Source: DATEDA01 sp963754305
GTDB lineage: Bacteria; Pseudomonadota; Gammaproteobacteria; Burkholderiales; SG8-39
NCBI GenBank assembly: GCA_963754305.1
Contig: CAVWFR010000034.1
Location: 1-64,000 of the forward strand
DNA length: 64,000 nucleotides
Direction: 5' to 3'
A program made the translations under genes and the position numbers. Of this stretch, positions 39,795 through 49,088 are shown piece by piece (position 1 is the stretch's first letter; the number at the start of each line of letters is the position of its first letter). The notes beneath the pieces were generated by a model that worked only from the letters and a program-made list of their open reading frames with translations, did no database searches and was not told where the DNA came from.

Positions 39795-41798
39795 GTGATC
39801 ACCTCGCCCCTCGGCCTCACGCTCGCGATCGCGCTCGCCTGGCTCGCAGTCGCCGCGCTCGGCCTGGCGGCGCCGCGCGCCTTGCGCTACGTCGCCCGCG
39901 TGCTGTTCCCGCTCGGCGCCGTGCTCGGGCTCGCGCTCGCCGGCGTGGCGCTCGCGGGGATCACCGCGCCGCCGCACATCTACGTCGCGCCCCTGGGGCT
40001 GCCCGACCTGCCGTTCCACTTCCGGATGGACGCGCTGTCGGCGTTCTTCCTCTTCCTCCTCGGCGCGGTCGCCGCCGGGGTGTCGGTGTTCGCGGCCGGC
40101 TACATGCGCGCGGGCGAGGGCACCGCGCCGGGCCTCCAGTGCCTCTGGTACCACCTCTTTCTTGCCAGCATGGCGTTGGTGCTGGTCGCCGACGATGCCT
40201 ACGGCTTCATGGTCGCGTGGGAGTCGATGGCGGTGTCGTCGTTCTTCCTCGTGACGAGCGACCACCGCCAGGCGGAGATCCGCCGCGCGGGCTATCTCTA
40301 CCTCCTGATCGCGCACGTCGGTGCGATCGCGATCCTGCTCTGTTTCGGCGTGCTCCAGGGCGGAACCCACGACTACACGTTCGGCGCGATGCGCGCCGTC
40401 CAGCTCGCGCCCTTCTGGGCGACGGTCGCGTTCCTGCTCGCGCTCTTCGGTTTCGGCGCCAAAGCCGGCATCCTGCCGCTGCACGTCTGGCTGCCCGAGG
40501 CCCACCCGGCCGCGCCCTCCCCGGTGTCGGCGCTGATGAGCGCGGTGATGCTCAAGACCGCGATCTACGGGCTGCTGCGCGTCACCTTCGACCTCCTCCA
40601 CACCCAGGTCTGGTGGTGGGGCGTCCTCGCGCTTGCGATCGGGCTCGCGACTGCGATCTTCGGCGTGGTGTTCAGCGCCGTGCAGAGCGACATGAAGCGC
40701 CTGCTCGCCTATTCGTCGATCGAGAACATCGGCTTCGTCGTCGTCGGGTTCGGTCTCACCGTCACCTTCGCTGCCTACGGCATGGGCTCGCTCGCCGCGC
40801 TCGCGCTGACCGCGACGCTCTACCACTGCTTGAACCACGCCTACTTCAAGAGCCTCCTCTTTCTCGCGACCGGATCGGTGCTGCACGCGACGCGCGAGCG
40901 CGCGCTCGGCCGGCTCGGCGGGCTCATCCATCGCATGCCCTGGGTCGCCTGGCTCGCGCTCGTGGGCGCGCTCGCCACCGCCGGGCTGCCGCCGCTCAAC
41001 GGCTTCGTCTCGGAATGGCTGCTGCTGCAGGCGTTCCTCTTCACGCCGGGGCTGCCCGACAGCTATCTCAACATGCTGGTCCCGCTCGCAGCCGCGGCGG
41101 TCGTGCTCGCCGCCGCGCTCTCCGCGTACGTCATGGTGAAGTTCTTCGGCATCGTGTTCCTCGGCCAGCCGCGCGAGGCGAAGCTCGCCGAGGCACACGA
41201 CGCCGGCATCTGGCAGCGGATCGGCCTCACCTGGCTCGCGGCCGGCTGCGTCGGTCTCGGCATCTTCCCGGTCCAGGTCATCGGCCTGATCGACTTCGTC
41301 ACCGGCCCGCTGACCGGAACGACGCTCTCCGCGGCGACCGCCCGCAGCCACTGGATCTTCCTCGCGCCGATGGATCCCCAGCGCGCGAGCTACTCGCCGC
41401 TGCTCTTCGTGGTCGGCCTCGCGGTGGTGACGCTCGCCGCCTGGCTCGCGGTGCGCCGCTTCTACCACGGCCGCGTGCGGCGGGCGCCGCCCTGGGACTG
41501 CGGGTTCCCGCTGCTGAACGCCCGGATGCAGGACACCGCCGAAGGCTTCGGCCAGCCGGTGCGGGTGGTGTTCGAGCCGTTCTTCCGCACGGAGCGCGAG
41601 CTGCCCGCCCCTGCGGACGCCGCGCCGCGTTACCGGGTCGTGGTGGAAGACCCGCTCTGGTACTGGGTGTACGTGCCGGTCGTGCGCATCGTCGAGCGCA
41701 TCACACGCTTCGTCACCGTGCTCCAGCGCGGCCGGATCTCGGTCTACCTCATGTACAGCTTCGCCACGCTCCTGGTGCTGCTGTTCCTCGTGCGGTGA
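39795..41798 (+). CDS. Ehr-like complex 1: HyfB/HycC-type proton-translocating subunit
   Basis: This 667-residue membrane protein of the complex I antiporter family (NuoL/M/N, HyfB, HycC) has about 16 hydrophobic helices. It starts at GTG (ITSPLGLTLAIALAWLAVAA). Features of the ion channel are the Glu in FMVAWESMAVSSFFLV, the Lys in GFGAKAGILPLHVWLPEAHP and the Lys in SDMKRLLAYSSIENIGFV. The C-terminal extension with APPWDCGFPLLNARMQDTAE is a HyfB/HycC marker. It heads a six-gene set whose large subunit lacks nickel ligands. It probably pumps protons or sodium ions. Confidence 0.92.
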   Translation: MITSPLGLTLAIALAWLAVAALGLAAPRALRYVARVLFPLGAVLGLALAGVALAGITAPPHIYVAPLGLPDLPFHFRMDALSAFFLFLLGAVAAGVSVFAAGYMRAGEGTAPGLQCLWYHLFLASMALVLVADDAYGFMVAWESMAVSSFFLVTSDHRQAEIRRAGYLYLLIAHVGAIAILLCFGVLQGGTHDYTFGAMRAVQLAPFWATVAFLLALFGFGAKAGILPLHVWLPEAHPAAPSPVSALMSAVMLKTAIYGLLRVTFDLLHTQVWWWGVLALAIGLATAIFGVVFSAVQSDMKRLLAYSSIENIGFVVVGFGLTVTFAAYGMGSLAALALTATLYHCLNHAYFKSLLFLATGSVLHATRERALGRLGGLIHRMPWVAWLALVGALATAGLPPLNGFVSEWLLLQAFLFTPGLPDSYLNMLVPLAAAAVVLAAALSAYVMVKFFGIVFLGQPREAKLAEAHDAGIWQRIGLTWLAAGCVGLGIFPVQVIGLIDFVTGPLTGTTLSAATARSHWIFLAPMDPQRASYSPLLFVVGLAVVTLAAWLAVRRFYHGRVRRAPPWDCGFPLLNARMQDTAEGFGQPVRVVFEPFFRTERELPAPADAAPRYRVVVEDPLWYWVYVPVVRIVERITRFVTVLQRGRISVYLMYSFATLLVLLFLVR

Positions 41799-41805
41799 GG
41801 CGCGT

Positions 41806-42762
41806 ATGAGTTTCTCATGGTCCGGCGCCGCCGCACAGCTCACCGAGCTGGTGCTCGCGATACTCCTCGCGCCGCTCCTCCTCGGGTGGGTGAACCAGTG
41901 CCGCGCCTGGCTGCAGAACAAGAGCGGACCCGGAGTGCTGCGGCCGTACCTCGTGCTGCGCAAGCTCGTCGCCAAGGACGCGATCGTCGCGCACGGCGCA
42001 TCCCCGCTCTTTCGTGTCGTGCCGTACGTGCTCTTCGGTGCGATGTGCATGGCGGCGGCGATCGTGCCGACGCTCGGCACCGACCTCCCCTACGCGCCGG
42101 CGGCGGACGCGATCGCGCTGGTCGGCATCCTCGCGCTCGCGCGGGTCGCGCTCGCGCTCGCCGCGATGGACATCGGCACCGCGTTCGGCTCGCTCGGCGC
42201 GCGGCGCGAGATGATGGTCGGCTTCCTCGCCGAGCCGGCGCTGCTGATTGTGCTCTTCACCGCCTCCCTCATCAGCCAGACGACCTCGCTCGCGACCACG
42301 GTCGAGACGCTCTCGCACCGCGAGCTCGCGATCTACCCGAGCCTCGCCTTCGCCGGCGTCGCGTTCACCATGGTGTCGCTCGCCGAGAACGCGCGCATCC
42401 CGGTCGACAACCCGGCGACGCACCTCGAGCTGACGATGATCCACGAGGCGATGATCCTCGAGTACTCCGGGCGCCATCTCGCGCTCGTCGAGTGGGCCGC
42501 GAGCCTCAAGCTCTTCGTCTACTCCTGCATCGGCATCGCGCTCTTCTTCCCGTTCGGCATCGCCGAGGGCGGCGATGCTACGGGGATGCTGCTCGCGCTG
42601 CCCGCGCTCGTCCTCAAGCTCGCCATCGGCGGATTCCTGCTGGCGCTGATCGAAACGCTGTCGGCGAAGATGCGCATCTTCCGTGCCCCGGAGTTCCTCG
42701 GCACCGCGTTCATGCTCGCGGTGCTCGCGCTGCTGCTGCACACTTTTCTGGAGACCTCGTGA
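41806..42762 (+). CDS. Ehr-like complex 1: HyfC/HycD (NuoH-like) membrane subunit
   Basis: This 318-residue integral membrane protein of the NuoH/HyfC/HycD family joins the peripheral catalytic part to the membrane arm. It has about eight helices. Family blocks are LNKSGPGVLRPYLVLRKLVA-like sequence near residues 40-60, GTAFGSLGARREMMVGFLAE and ENARIPVDNPATHLELTMIH followed by EAMILEYSGRHLALVEWA with conserved acidic residues. It starts 7 bases after the HyfB-type gene, and the next gene overlaps its stop (GTGA). Confidence 0.93.
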   Translation: MSFSWSGAAAQLTELVLAILLAPLLLGWVNQCRAWLQNKSGPGVLRPYLVLRKLVAKDAIVAHGASPLFRVVPYVLFGAMCMAAAIVPTLGTDLPYAPAADAIALVGILALARVALALAAMDIGTAFGSLGARREMMVGFLAEPALLIVLFTASLISQTTSLATTVETLSHRELAIYPSLAFAGVAFTMVSLAENARIPVDNPATHLELTMIHEAMILEYSGRHLALVEWAASLKLFVYSCIGIALFFPFGIAEGGDATGMLLALPALVLKLAIGGFLLALIETLSAKMRIFRAPEFLGTAFMLAVLALLLHTFLETS

Positions 42763-43433
42763 CCGAGCTCCCCACGCCGGCCCTCATCGGTCAGATCATC
42801 AACGTCTTTGCGGCAGCGCTGCTGCTCGTCTCGTTCGCGATGCTCGGCCAGCGCCGGATCCTCTCGCTGATCGACCTCTTCGCCGCGCAGGGGGTCGTGC
42901 TGTGCCTCTCGACCGCGTTCGTCGCCTGGGCGACCGGGCAGACGCACCTGTACTGGTCGGCCGGGCTGACGCTCGTCCTCAAGGTGCTCCTGCTGCCGTG
43001 GATCCTGCACCGGCTCATCCGCCGGCTCAACGTCAAGTGGGACGTCGAGACGCTGATCAATATTCCGACCACCATGCTCGTCGGCCTCGTGCTCGTGATC
43101 CTCGCGTTCAACCTCGCGCAGCCGGTGTCCGAGCTCGCCGGCACGGTGACGCGGGGCACGCTGGGGATAGCGCTCGCGACGGTGCTGCTCGCGTTCCTGA
43201 TGATGATCACCCGCTCGAAGGCGGTGCCGCAGGTGATCGGGTTCCTCGCGATGGAGAACAGCCTCTTCTTCGCCGCCACCGCGGCCACCTACGGCATGCC
43301 GATGGTGGTCGAGCTGGGGATCGCGCTCGACGTGCTGGTCGGGGTCATCATCCTCGGTGTGTTCTTCTTCCAGATCCGGGAGCGGTTCGACTCGCTCGAC
43401 ATCCACCATCTCGAGAAACTGAAAGAGGAATGA
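42759..43433 (+). CDS. Ehr-like complex 1: HyfE-type membrane subunit
   Basis: This 224-residue membrane protein resembles HyfE, whose N-terminal part is NuoK-like. It starts at GTG overlapping the previous stop. It has about seven hydrophobic helices, ending with the conserved GVIILGVFFFQIRERFDSLD followed by a charged tail. Typical stretches are LVSFAMLGQRRILSLIDLFA and QVIGFLAMENSLFFAATAAT, with the Glu that aligns with the NuoK proton path. The HyfF-type gene follows after 52 bases. Confidence 0.9.
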   Translation: MTELPTPALIGQIINVFAAALLLVSFAMLGQRRILSLIDLFAAQGVVLCLSTAFVAWATGQTHLYWSAGLTLVLKVLLLPWILHRLIRRLNVKWDVETLINIPTTMLVGLVLVILAFNLAQPVSELAGTVTRGTLGIALATVLLAFLMMITRSKAVPQVIGFLAMENSLFFAATAATYGMPMVVELGIALDVLVGVIILGVFFFQIRERFDSLDIHHLEKLKEE

Positions 43434-43485
43434 AGCCCTCATGTAACCATCGGGGCGCGGGGTCTGCGCCTCGAGCTCTTGAGCC

Positions 43486-44952
43486 ATGAACCTCGAGATC
43501 CTCTTCGTCCTCGGCATCCCGCTCGCGGGCGCGGGCCTGCTCGCGCTCGTCGGCCACATGCGCTGGGCGGCGGAGGTGAACGTGGCGCTCTCCACGGCGA
43601 CGTTCGCCGGAGCGACGGGCCTCACCGCCAGCGTCGTCCGCGCCGGCCCGATCCTCGCTTTCCAGGAACAGTTCTTCGTCGACTCGCTGAACGTGTTCCT
43701 GGTTGCGCTCACCGCGTTCGTCGCGATGACGACCGCGATGTTCTCGCGGCCGTACATGCGCATCGAGGAGGACCACGGGCGCCTCAGCGCCGCACGGCTG
43801 CGCCTCTACCACAGCATGTACCAGCTGTTCATCTTCACGATGCTGCTCGCGCTCCTCACGAACAACATGGGCATCGTGTGGGTTGCGCTGGAGGCGGCCA
43901 CGCTGGCGACGGTGCTGCTCGTCAGCCTCTACCGCACGCCGGCGAGCCTGGAGGCGGCATGGAAGTACTTCATCCTGTGCGGCGTCGGCATCGCGCAGGC
44001 GCTCTTCGGCACGATCCTGCTCTACATGGCCTCGCAGAGGATCCTCGGCAGCGGCATCGAGGCGCTGCTCTGGACGCATCTCGCGGGCGTCCGCTCGCAA
44101 CTCGAGCCGACGGTGCTGTCGATCGCGTTCGTGTTCCTGCTCGTCGGCTACGGCACGAAGGTCGGGCTGGTGCCGCTGCATAACTGGCTGCCCGACGCGC
44201 ACGCCGAAGGCCCGACGCCGGTGTCGGCGGTGCTCTCGGGGTTGCTCCTCAACGTCGCGCTCTACGCGCTCGTCCGCTGCAAGGTGCTCGCCGACGGCGC
44301 GCTCGGCACGCCGTACGCCGGTCAGCTGATGATGGGCTTCGGCATCGCCTCAGTCCTGGTCGCGGCGTTCTTCCTCTCGCGCCAGCGCGACATCAAGCGT
44401 CTCTTCGCCTACTCCTCGATCGAGCACATGGGCCTCGTCACCTTCGCGTTCGGCATGGGCGGCCCGGTCGCGAGCTTCGCGGGGCTCCTGCACATGACGG
44501 TGCACTCGCTCACCAAGAGCGCGATCTTCTTCGCCGTCGGCCACGCGGTGCAGAAGTCGGGCACCCAGGTCATCGAGGACATCCGCGGCCTGATACGGGT
44601 GAGCCCGACCATCGGCTGGGGGCTGATGATCGGCACGCTCGCGATCCTCGGGCTGCCGCCGTTCGGCGTGTTCGCGAGCGAGTTCCTGATCCTCACCACC
44701 GCGATGCGCCAGCAGCCGTGGGCCACGCCCTGCCTGCTGCTCGCCCTCGGCGTCGCGTTCGCCGCGGTGTTCAGGAAGATCCAGCCGATGGTGTTCGGCG
44801 ACCCCGGCGAGAAGTTCGCCCCGATCAGCCTCCCGTACCCGCCGGCGCTGCTGCCGGTGTTCACGCACTACGCGCTGGTGCTGGTGCTCGGGGTCTATGT
44901 GCCGCCTTACCTCGCCGACTGGTATCGCGAGGCGGCAAAGCTGATCGGGTGA
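43486..44952 (+). CDS. Ehr-like complex 1: HyfF-type proton-translocating subunit
   Basis: This 488-residue antiporter-like membrane protein (HyfF, NuoN/NuoM-like) is the second ion-pumping module of the complex, with about 14 helices. It has WVALEAATLATVLLVSLYRT (channel Glu), EAAWKYFILCGVGIAQALFG, GYGTKVGLVPLHNWLPDAHA with the central Lys, and RQRDIKRLFAYSSIEHMGLV. These match HyfF closely. It lies between the HyfE-type and large-subunit genes, with 31 bases to the latter's ATG. Confidence 0.92.
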   Translation: MNLEILFVLGIPLAGAGLLALVGHMRWAAEVNVALSTATFAGATGLTASVVRAGPILAFQEQFFVDSLNVFLVALTAFVAMTTAMFSRPYMRIEEDHGRLSAARLRLYHSMYQLFIFTMLLALLTNNMGIVWVALEAATLATVLLVSLYRTPASLEAAWKYFILCGVGIAQALFGTILLYMASQRILGSGIEALLWTHLAGVRSQLEPTVLSIAFVFLLVGYGTKVGLVPLHNWLPDAHAEGPTPVSAVLSGLLLNVALYALVRCKVLADGALGTPYAGQLMMGFGIASVLVAAFFLSRQRDIKRLFAYSSIEHMGLVTFAFGMGGPVASFAGLLHMTVHSLTKSAIFFAVGHAVQKSGTQVIEDIRGLIRVSPTIGWGLMIGTLAILGLPPFGVFASEFLILTTAMRQQPWATPCLLLALGVAFAAVFRKIQPMVFGDPGEKFAPISLPYPPALLPVFTHYALVLVLGVYVPPYLADWYREAAKLIG

Positions 44953-44983
44953 CCGACGATGAGTCTTGAGTGACGGGAAAAGC

Positions 44984-46537
44984 ATGAGTCCCCCGAGCGC
45001 GTTCGAGTCGCTCCACCTCCAGGCCACGCCGCTCCGCGCGGCGATGCCGGCCTGGTACGCGCGCGCGGGCGTCCAGCGGTTGCGCGAGATCGCGATCGGC
45101 GTCGCCGCAAAAGCCGGGCGGCTCGCCGCGCTGTGGGGCGCGGACGAACGCGACCGCGGCGAGGGGTTCGCGCTGCACCTCGCCCTGGTGGTGGACGACG
45201 CGACGCTCTGGCTCGCCGTGCCGCTGCCCGCCGAGCGGCCGGAGTACCCGGACCTGGGCGACGTCTTCGCCGGCGCGAGCCGCATGCAGCGCGCCGTGTA
45301 CGACCTCCTCGGCCTCCGCTCGACCGCGGCCGACCAGCGTCCCTGGCTGCGCCATGCCGCCTGGCCCGCGGACGTCTACCCGCTGCGGCGCGACTTCGGG
45401 CTCGAGAACTGGTTCGGCAACGACGTCGAGCAGTACCCCTTCGTGCCGGTCGCCGGCGCGGGGGTGCACGAGATTCCGGTCGGGCCGGTGCACGCGGGGA
45501 CGATCGAGCCGGGGCACTTCCGGTTCTCGGTCGTCGGCGAGAAAGTGCTGCGGCTCGAGGAGCGCCTCGGCTACGCTCACAAAGCGGTCGACAAGCTGTT
45601 CGAGCGTCGCGATCTCGTCGGGGGCAGCACGCTCGCGGGGCGCATCTCCGGCGACAGCACGGTCGCGTACACCTGGGCGTACGCGATGGCCGTCGAGGGG
45701 CTCGCCGGCGTCGCGCCGCCGCCGCGCGCGCTGTGGCTGCGCGCGCTCGCGCTCGAGCGCGAGCGCGTCGCCAACCACCTCGGCGACCTCGGCTATCTCG
45801 GCAACGACGGCGGGCTCGCGTTCGGCCTCGCCCAGTTCATGCGCCTCAAGGAAGAGTGGCTGCGGCTGAACGCCGCGCTCTTCGGCCACCGCTATCTCAT
45901 GGATTTCGTGGTCCCGGGCGGCGTCGAGCGCAACATCGGCCGGCACGGCTGCGACGAGGTCGCCGCGCAGTGCGTCGGACTCGCGCTCGAAGTGCAGACG
46001 CTGCGCGACATCTACGACGACCACGCCGGGCTGCAGGACCGCTTCCTCACCTGCGGCCGCCTCGCCCCGGAGCTCGCGCGGCAGCTCGGCGTGGTCGGCC
46101 TCGCGGCACGCGCGAGCGGCCTCGCTCTCGACGCGCGCGTCGCGCCCGGGTTCGAGCCATACGACCGCCTCGAGGTCGCTATGAAGACGCACGGCGCGGG
46201 CGACGTGGCCGCGCGCGTCGCGGTGCGGTTCGACGAGATCTTCGAGTCGCTGCGGCTCCTGCAGGCGATCGTCGAGGGCATGCCGCTCGGCGAGATCAGC
46301 ACCCCCTTCACCAGCGTCGGCGCTCGCGGGCGCGGCCTGGGCCGGGCCGAGGGCTGGCGCGGGGAGGTAGTGATCGCGCTCGAGGCAGAAGACGGCACGA
46401 TCCGTCGCTGTCACGCGCACGACCCGTCGTGGCAGAACTGGCCGGCCCTCGAGCACGCGGTGATCGGGAACATCGTCCCCGACTTCCCGCTGATCAACAA
46501 GTCGTTCAACCTGTCGTACAGCGGACACGATCTCTGA
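44984..46537 (+). CDS. Ehr-like complex 1: HyfG-type large subunit (NuoC/NuoD fusion) without Ni ligands
   Basis: This 517-residue peripheral subunit starts at the ATG at 44984 after GGGAAA; an in-frame TTG at 44966 is an alternative. The N-terminal 150 residues are NuoC-like, the rest NuoD/HyfG-like (HEIPVGPVHAGTIEPGHFRF, LEERLGYAHKAVDKLFERRD). Where [NiFe]-hydrogenases have CGxC, it reads SGDS (Ser222-Ser225). The C-terminal DPCxxC is absent; the protein ends NKSFNLSYSGHDL. It therefore cannot hold a NiFe centre. By homology it should carry a different, unknown redox or binding site facing the Fe-S subunit. Confidence 0.92.
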   Translation: MSPPSAFESLHLQATPLRAAMPAWYARAGVQRLREIAIGVAAKAGRLAALWGADERDRGEGFALHLALVVDDATLWLAVPLPAERPEYPDLGDVFAGASRMQRAVYDLLGLRSTAADQRPWLRHAAWPADVYPLRRDFGLENWFGNDVEQYPFVPVAGAGVHEIPVGPVHAGTIEPGHFRFSVVGEKVLRLEERLGYAHKAVDKLFERRDLVGGSTLAGRISGDSTVAYTWAYAMAVEGLAGVAPPPRALWLRALALERERVANHLGDLGYLGNDGGLAFGLAQFMRLKEEWLRLNAALFGHRYLMDFVVPGGVERNIGRHGCDEVAAQCVGLALEVQTLRDIYDDHAGLQDRFLTCGRLAPELARQLGVVGLAARASGLALDARVAPGFEPYDRLEVAMKTHGAGDVAARVAVRFDEIFESLRLLQAIVEGMPLGEISTPFTSVGARGRGLGRAEGWRGEVVIALEAEDGTIRRCHAHDPSWQNWPALEHAVIGNIVPDFPLINKSFNLSYSGHDL

Positions 46538-46538
46538 C

Positions 46539-47057
46539 ATGCTGAAGCTCCTCAGGCAGATCGCGGTAACGGGCATCGTGACCGAGCCGGCGCCGCGGCC
46601 CGACCCCGCGCTGCGGCTCGTCGAGCAGCGGCTGAAGAGCGAGGTGCTCGAACTCTTCGGCGGCGCGCTCGCGATCCGCCACGTCGACGCCGGCTCGTGC
46701 AACGGCTGCGAGCTCGAGATCCACATGCTGACGACGCCGCACTACAACCTTGAGGGGCTCGGCGTGCGGTTCGTCGCGAGCCCGCGCCACGCCGACATGC
46801 TGCTCGTGACCGGCCCAGTGTCGCGCAACATGGAGACGGCGCTCCGGCGCACCTACGACGCGGTCCCCGACCCGAAGCTCGTCGTCGCGGTCGGCGACTG
46901 CGGGTGCTCGGGCGGCGTGTTCGGCGAAAGCTACGCGAGCTGCGGCCGGGTGTCGAACGTGATTCCGGTCGACATCACCGTCCCCGGCTGCCCGCCGACG
47001 CCCGCCGCGCTGATGCAGGGCATCTTCACCGCAATCACCGGCCGGGCACGCGGCTAG
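46539..47057 (+). CDS. Ehr-like complex 1: HyfI/NuoB-type [4Fe-4S] small subunit
   Basis: This 172-residue protein is homologous to NuoB, HyfI and hydrogenase small subunits. Four cysteines fit the N2/proximal cluster: Cys54 and Cys57 in VDAGSCNGCELEIH, Cys121 in AVGDCGCSGG and Cys151 in VPGCPPTPAAL. The cluster site is thus complete even though the large subunit has lost nickel. It starts 1 base after the large-subunit stop. The second operon copy begins 21 bases after its end. Confidence 0.94.
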   Translation: MLKLLRQIAVTGIVTEPAPRPDPALRLVEQRLKSEVLELFGGALAIRHVDAGSCNGCELEIHMLTTPHYNLEGLGVRFVASPRHADMLLVTGPVSRNMETALRRTYDAVPDPKLVVAVGDCGCSGGVFGESYASCGRVSNVIPVDITVPGCPPTPAALMQGIFTAITGRARG

Positions 47058-47078
47058 CGGGGAACGAGTAGGCACGCC

Positions 47079-49088
47079 ATGGCGCTGGAAGGGCTCTTGT
47101 GGTGCATCGCGACCCTGCTCGGCACGAGCGTGGCGGCGGTCGCGGTCGCACGCCAGCGCGCGGCGACCGCGCTCGTCTACGGGATTGCCCTAGCCGTTAC
47201 GGGGATCGCGCTGGTCATCGCGGTGTGGTCACTCCTGACCCCGGGGTCGCCTAGCGGGCTGAATCTTCCGGTCGGGCTGCCCTGGCTGGGCGCCCACTTC
47301 CGGCTCGACGCCCTGACCGCGTTTTTTCTCGTGGTCGTCAATCTGGGCGGCGCGACGGCAAGCCTGTACGGCCTCGGGTACGGCAAGCACGAAGAGACGC
47401 CGGCGCGCGTCCTGCCCTTCTTTCCGACATTCCTGGCGGGGATGAACCTCGTCGTACTCGCCGACGACGCCTTCACGTTCCTGTTCACGTGGGAGTTCAT
47501 GTCCCTCGCCTCCTGGGCGCTGGTGATGGCGCACCATCGCCGGCCCGGCAACGCCGCGGCAGGCTACATCTATCTGCTCATGGCGAGTCTGGGGACGCTC
47601 GCGCTGCTGCTCGCGTTCGGTCTGCTCGCCGGCTCGACCGGCGGCTATGCCTTCGCCGCCATTCGCACCGGGGCGCCGTCGCCCGGCGTGTCCGGGGTCG
47701 TGCTCGCGCTGGCGCTGATCGGCGCTGGCTCCAAAGCGGGCCTGGTGCCGCTGCACGTGTGGCTGCCGCTCGCCCATCCGGCCGCTCCGAGCCACGTTTC
47801 GGCCCTGATGAGCGGCGTCATGACGAAGGTGGCGGTCTACGGCTTCGTGCGCATCGTGTTCGACCTGCTCGGTCCGCCGAGCTGGTGGTGGGGCGCGCTG
47901 GTGCCGCTCCTGGGCGGCGTGACGGCGGTCATGGGGGTGCTCTATGCGCTCATGGAGCACGATCTCAAGCGCCTGCTCGCGTATCACACGGTGGAGAACA
48001 TCGGCATCATCTTCATCGGGCTCGGGCTCGCGCTCGCTTTCCAGGCGAGCGAGATGCACGCCGCAGCCGCACTCGCGCTCACCGCGGCGCTCTTCCACGT
48101 CTTCAATCACTCGGTGTTCAAGAGCCTGCTCTTCTACGGCGCGGGGGCGGTCCTCACGGCCACCGGCGAGCGCAACATGGAGCACCTCGGCGGGCTCGTC
48201 CACCGGATGCCGCTCACGGCCTTCGCCTTCCTCGTGGGCTCCGCGGCGATCTCCGCGCTGCCGCCGTTCAACGGCTTCGTGTCCGAGTGGCTCACTTTCC
48301 AGGCGATCCTCCTGAGCCCCGGGCTGCCGCAGTGGCTGCTCAAGTTCCTCGTCCCCGCGATCGGCGCGATGCTCGCGCTGTCGGCAGCGCTCGCGGCCGC
48401 CTGCTTCGTCAAGGCCTTCGGCATCACATTCCTCGGACGGCCGCGCTCGCAGGTCGCACGGGACGCAGCCGAAACCGATGCGCTGTCCCTGGCGGCGATG
48501 TTCGCGCTCGCCGGGCTGTGCCTGCTGGCGGGGATCCTGCCGGGCTACTTCATTGACGCGCTGGCGCCCGTCACCCAGATGCTGGTGGGTGCGAATCTGC
48601 CGCGGCAGGAGGAGCTGAGCTGGCTCACGATCGTTCCCATCGCGGAGAGCCGCAGCTCCTATAACGGCCTGATCCTGTTCGCGTTCATCGCGATGTCGGC
48701 CTGGCTGGCGACCTATGTCATTCACCGCTGGGCATCGGCCGCGACGCGCCGATCCGCGCCGTGGGATTGCGGGTTTCCCGATGCCAGCCCGGTCACCCAG
48801 TACACCGCCGGCAGCTTCACGCAGCCGATCCGCCGGGTGTTCGGGACCGTGCTGTTCCGCGCACGCGAAGAAGTCCATATCCCCCTTCCCGGAGACCTCC
48901 GCGCCGCACGGTTTCACGTGCAGCTGCGCGATGTGCTGTGGGATGTCTTCTACACGCCGACGGCGAACCTAGTGAACTTCGCCGCCGACAATCTCAACAA
49001 GGTGCAGTTCCTGACGATTCGCGCGTACCTGACCCTGGTGTTCGGCGCGCTCGTCGTGCTGCTCACGATCCTCGCGGTATGGAACTGA
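47079..49088 (+). CDS. Ehr-like complex 2: HyfB/HycC-type proton-translocating subunit
   Basis: This 669-residue paralogue of the protein at 39795 opens the second set. About 16 helices are visible, with the channel Glu in FTFLFTWEFMSLASWALVM, Lys in GAGSKAGLVPLHVWLPLAHP, Lys in HDLKRLLAYHTVENIGIIFI and the C-terminal SAPWDCGFPDASPVTQY. The sequence has clearly diverged from copy 1 outside the motifs, and codon use is somewhat less strictly GC-rich. It overlaps the next gene by 10 bases. Confidence 0.92.
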   Translation: MALEGLLWCIATLLGTSVAAVAVARQRAATALVYGIALAVTGIALVIAVWSLLTPGSPSGLNLPVGLPWLGAHFRLDALTAFFLVVVNLGGATASLYGLGYGKHEETPARVLPFFPTFLAGMNLVVLADDAFTFLFTWEFMSLASWALVMAHHRRPGNAAAGYIYLLMASLGTLALLLAFGLLAGSTGGYAFAAIRTGAPSPGVSGVVLALALIGAGSKAGLVPLHVWLPLAHPAAPSHVSALMSGVMTKVAVYGFVRIVFDLLGPPSWWWGALVPLLGGVTAVMGVLYALMEHDLKRLLAYHTVENIGIIFIGLGLALAFQASEMHAAAALALTAALFHVFNHSVFKSLLFYGAGAVLTATGERNMEHLGGLVHRMPLTAFAFLVGSAAISALPPFNGFVSEWLTFQAILLSPGLPQWLLKFLVPAIGAMLALSAALAAACFVKAFGITFLGRPRSQVARDAAETDALSLAAMFALAGLCLLAGILPGYFIDALAPVTQMLVGANLPRQEELSWLTIVPIAESRSSYNGLILFAFIAMSAWLATYVIHRWASAATRRSAPWDCGFPDASPVTQYTAGSFTQPIRRVFGTVLFRAREEVHIPLPGDLRAARFHVQLRDVLWDVFYTPTANLVNFAADNLNKVQFLTIRAYLTLVFGALVVLLTILAVWN

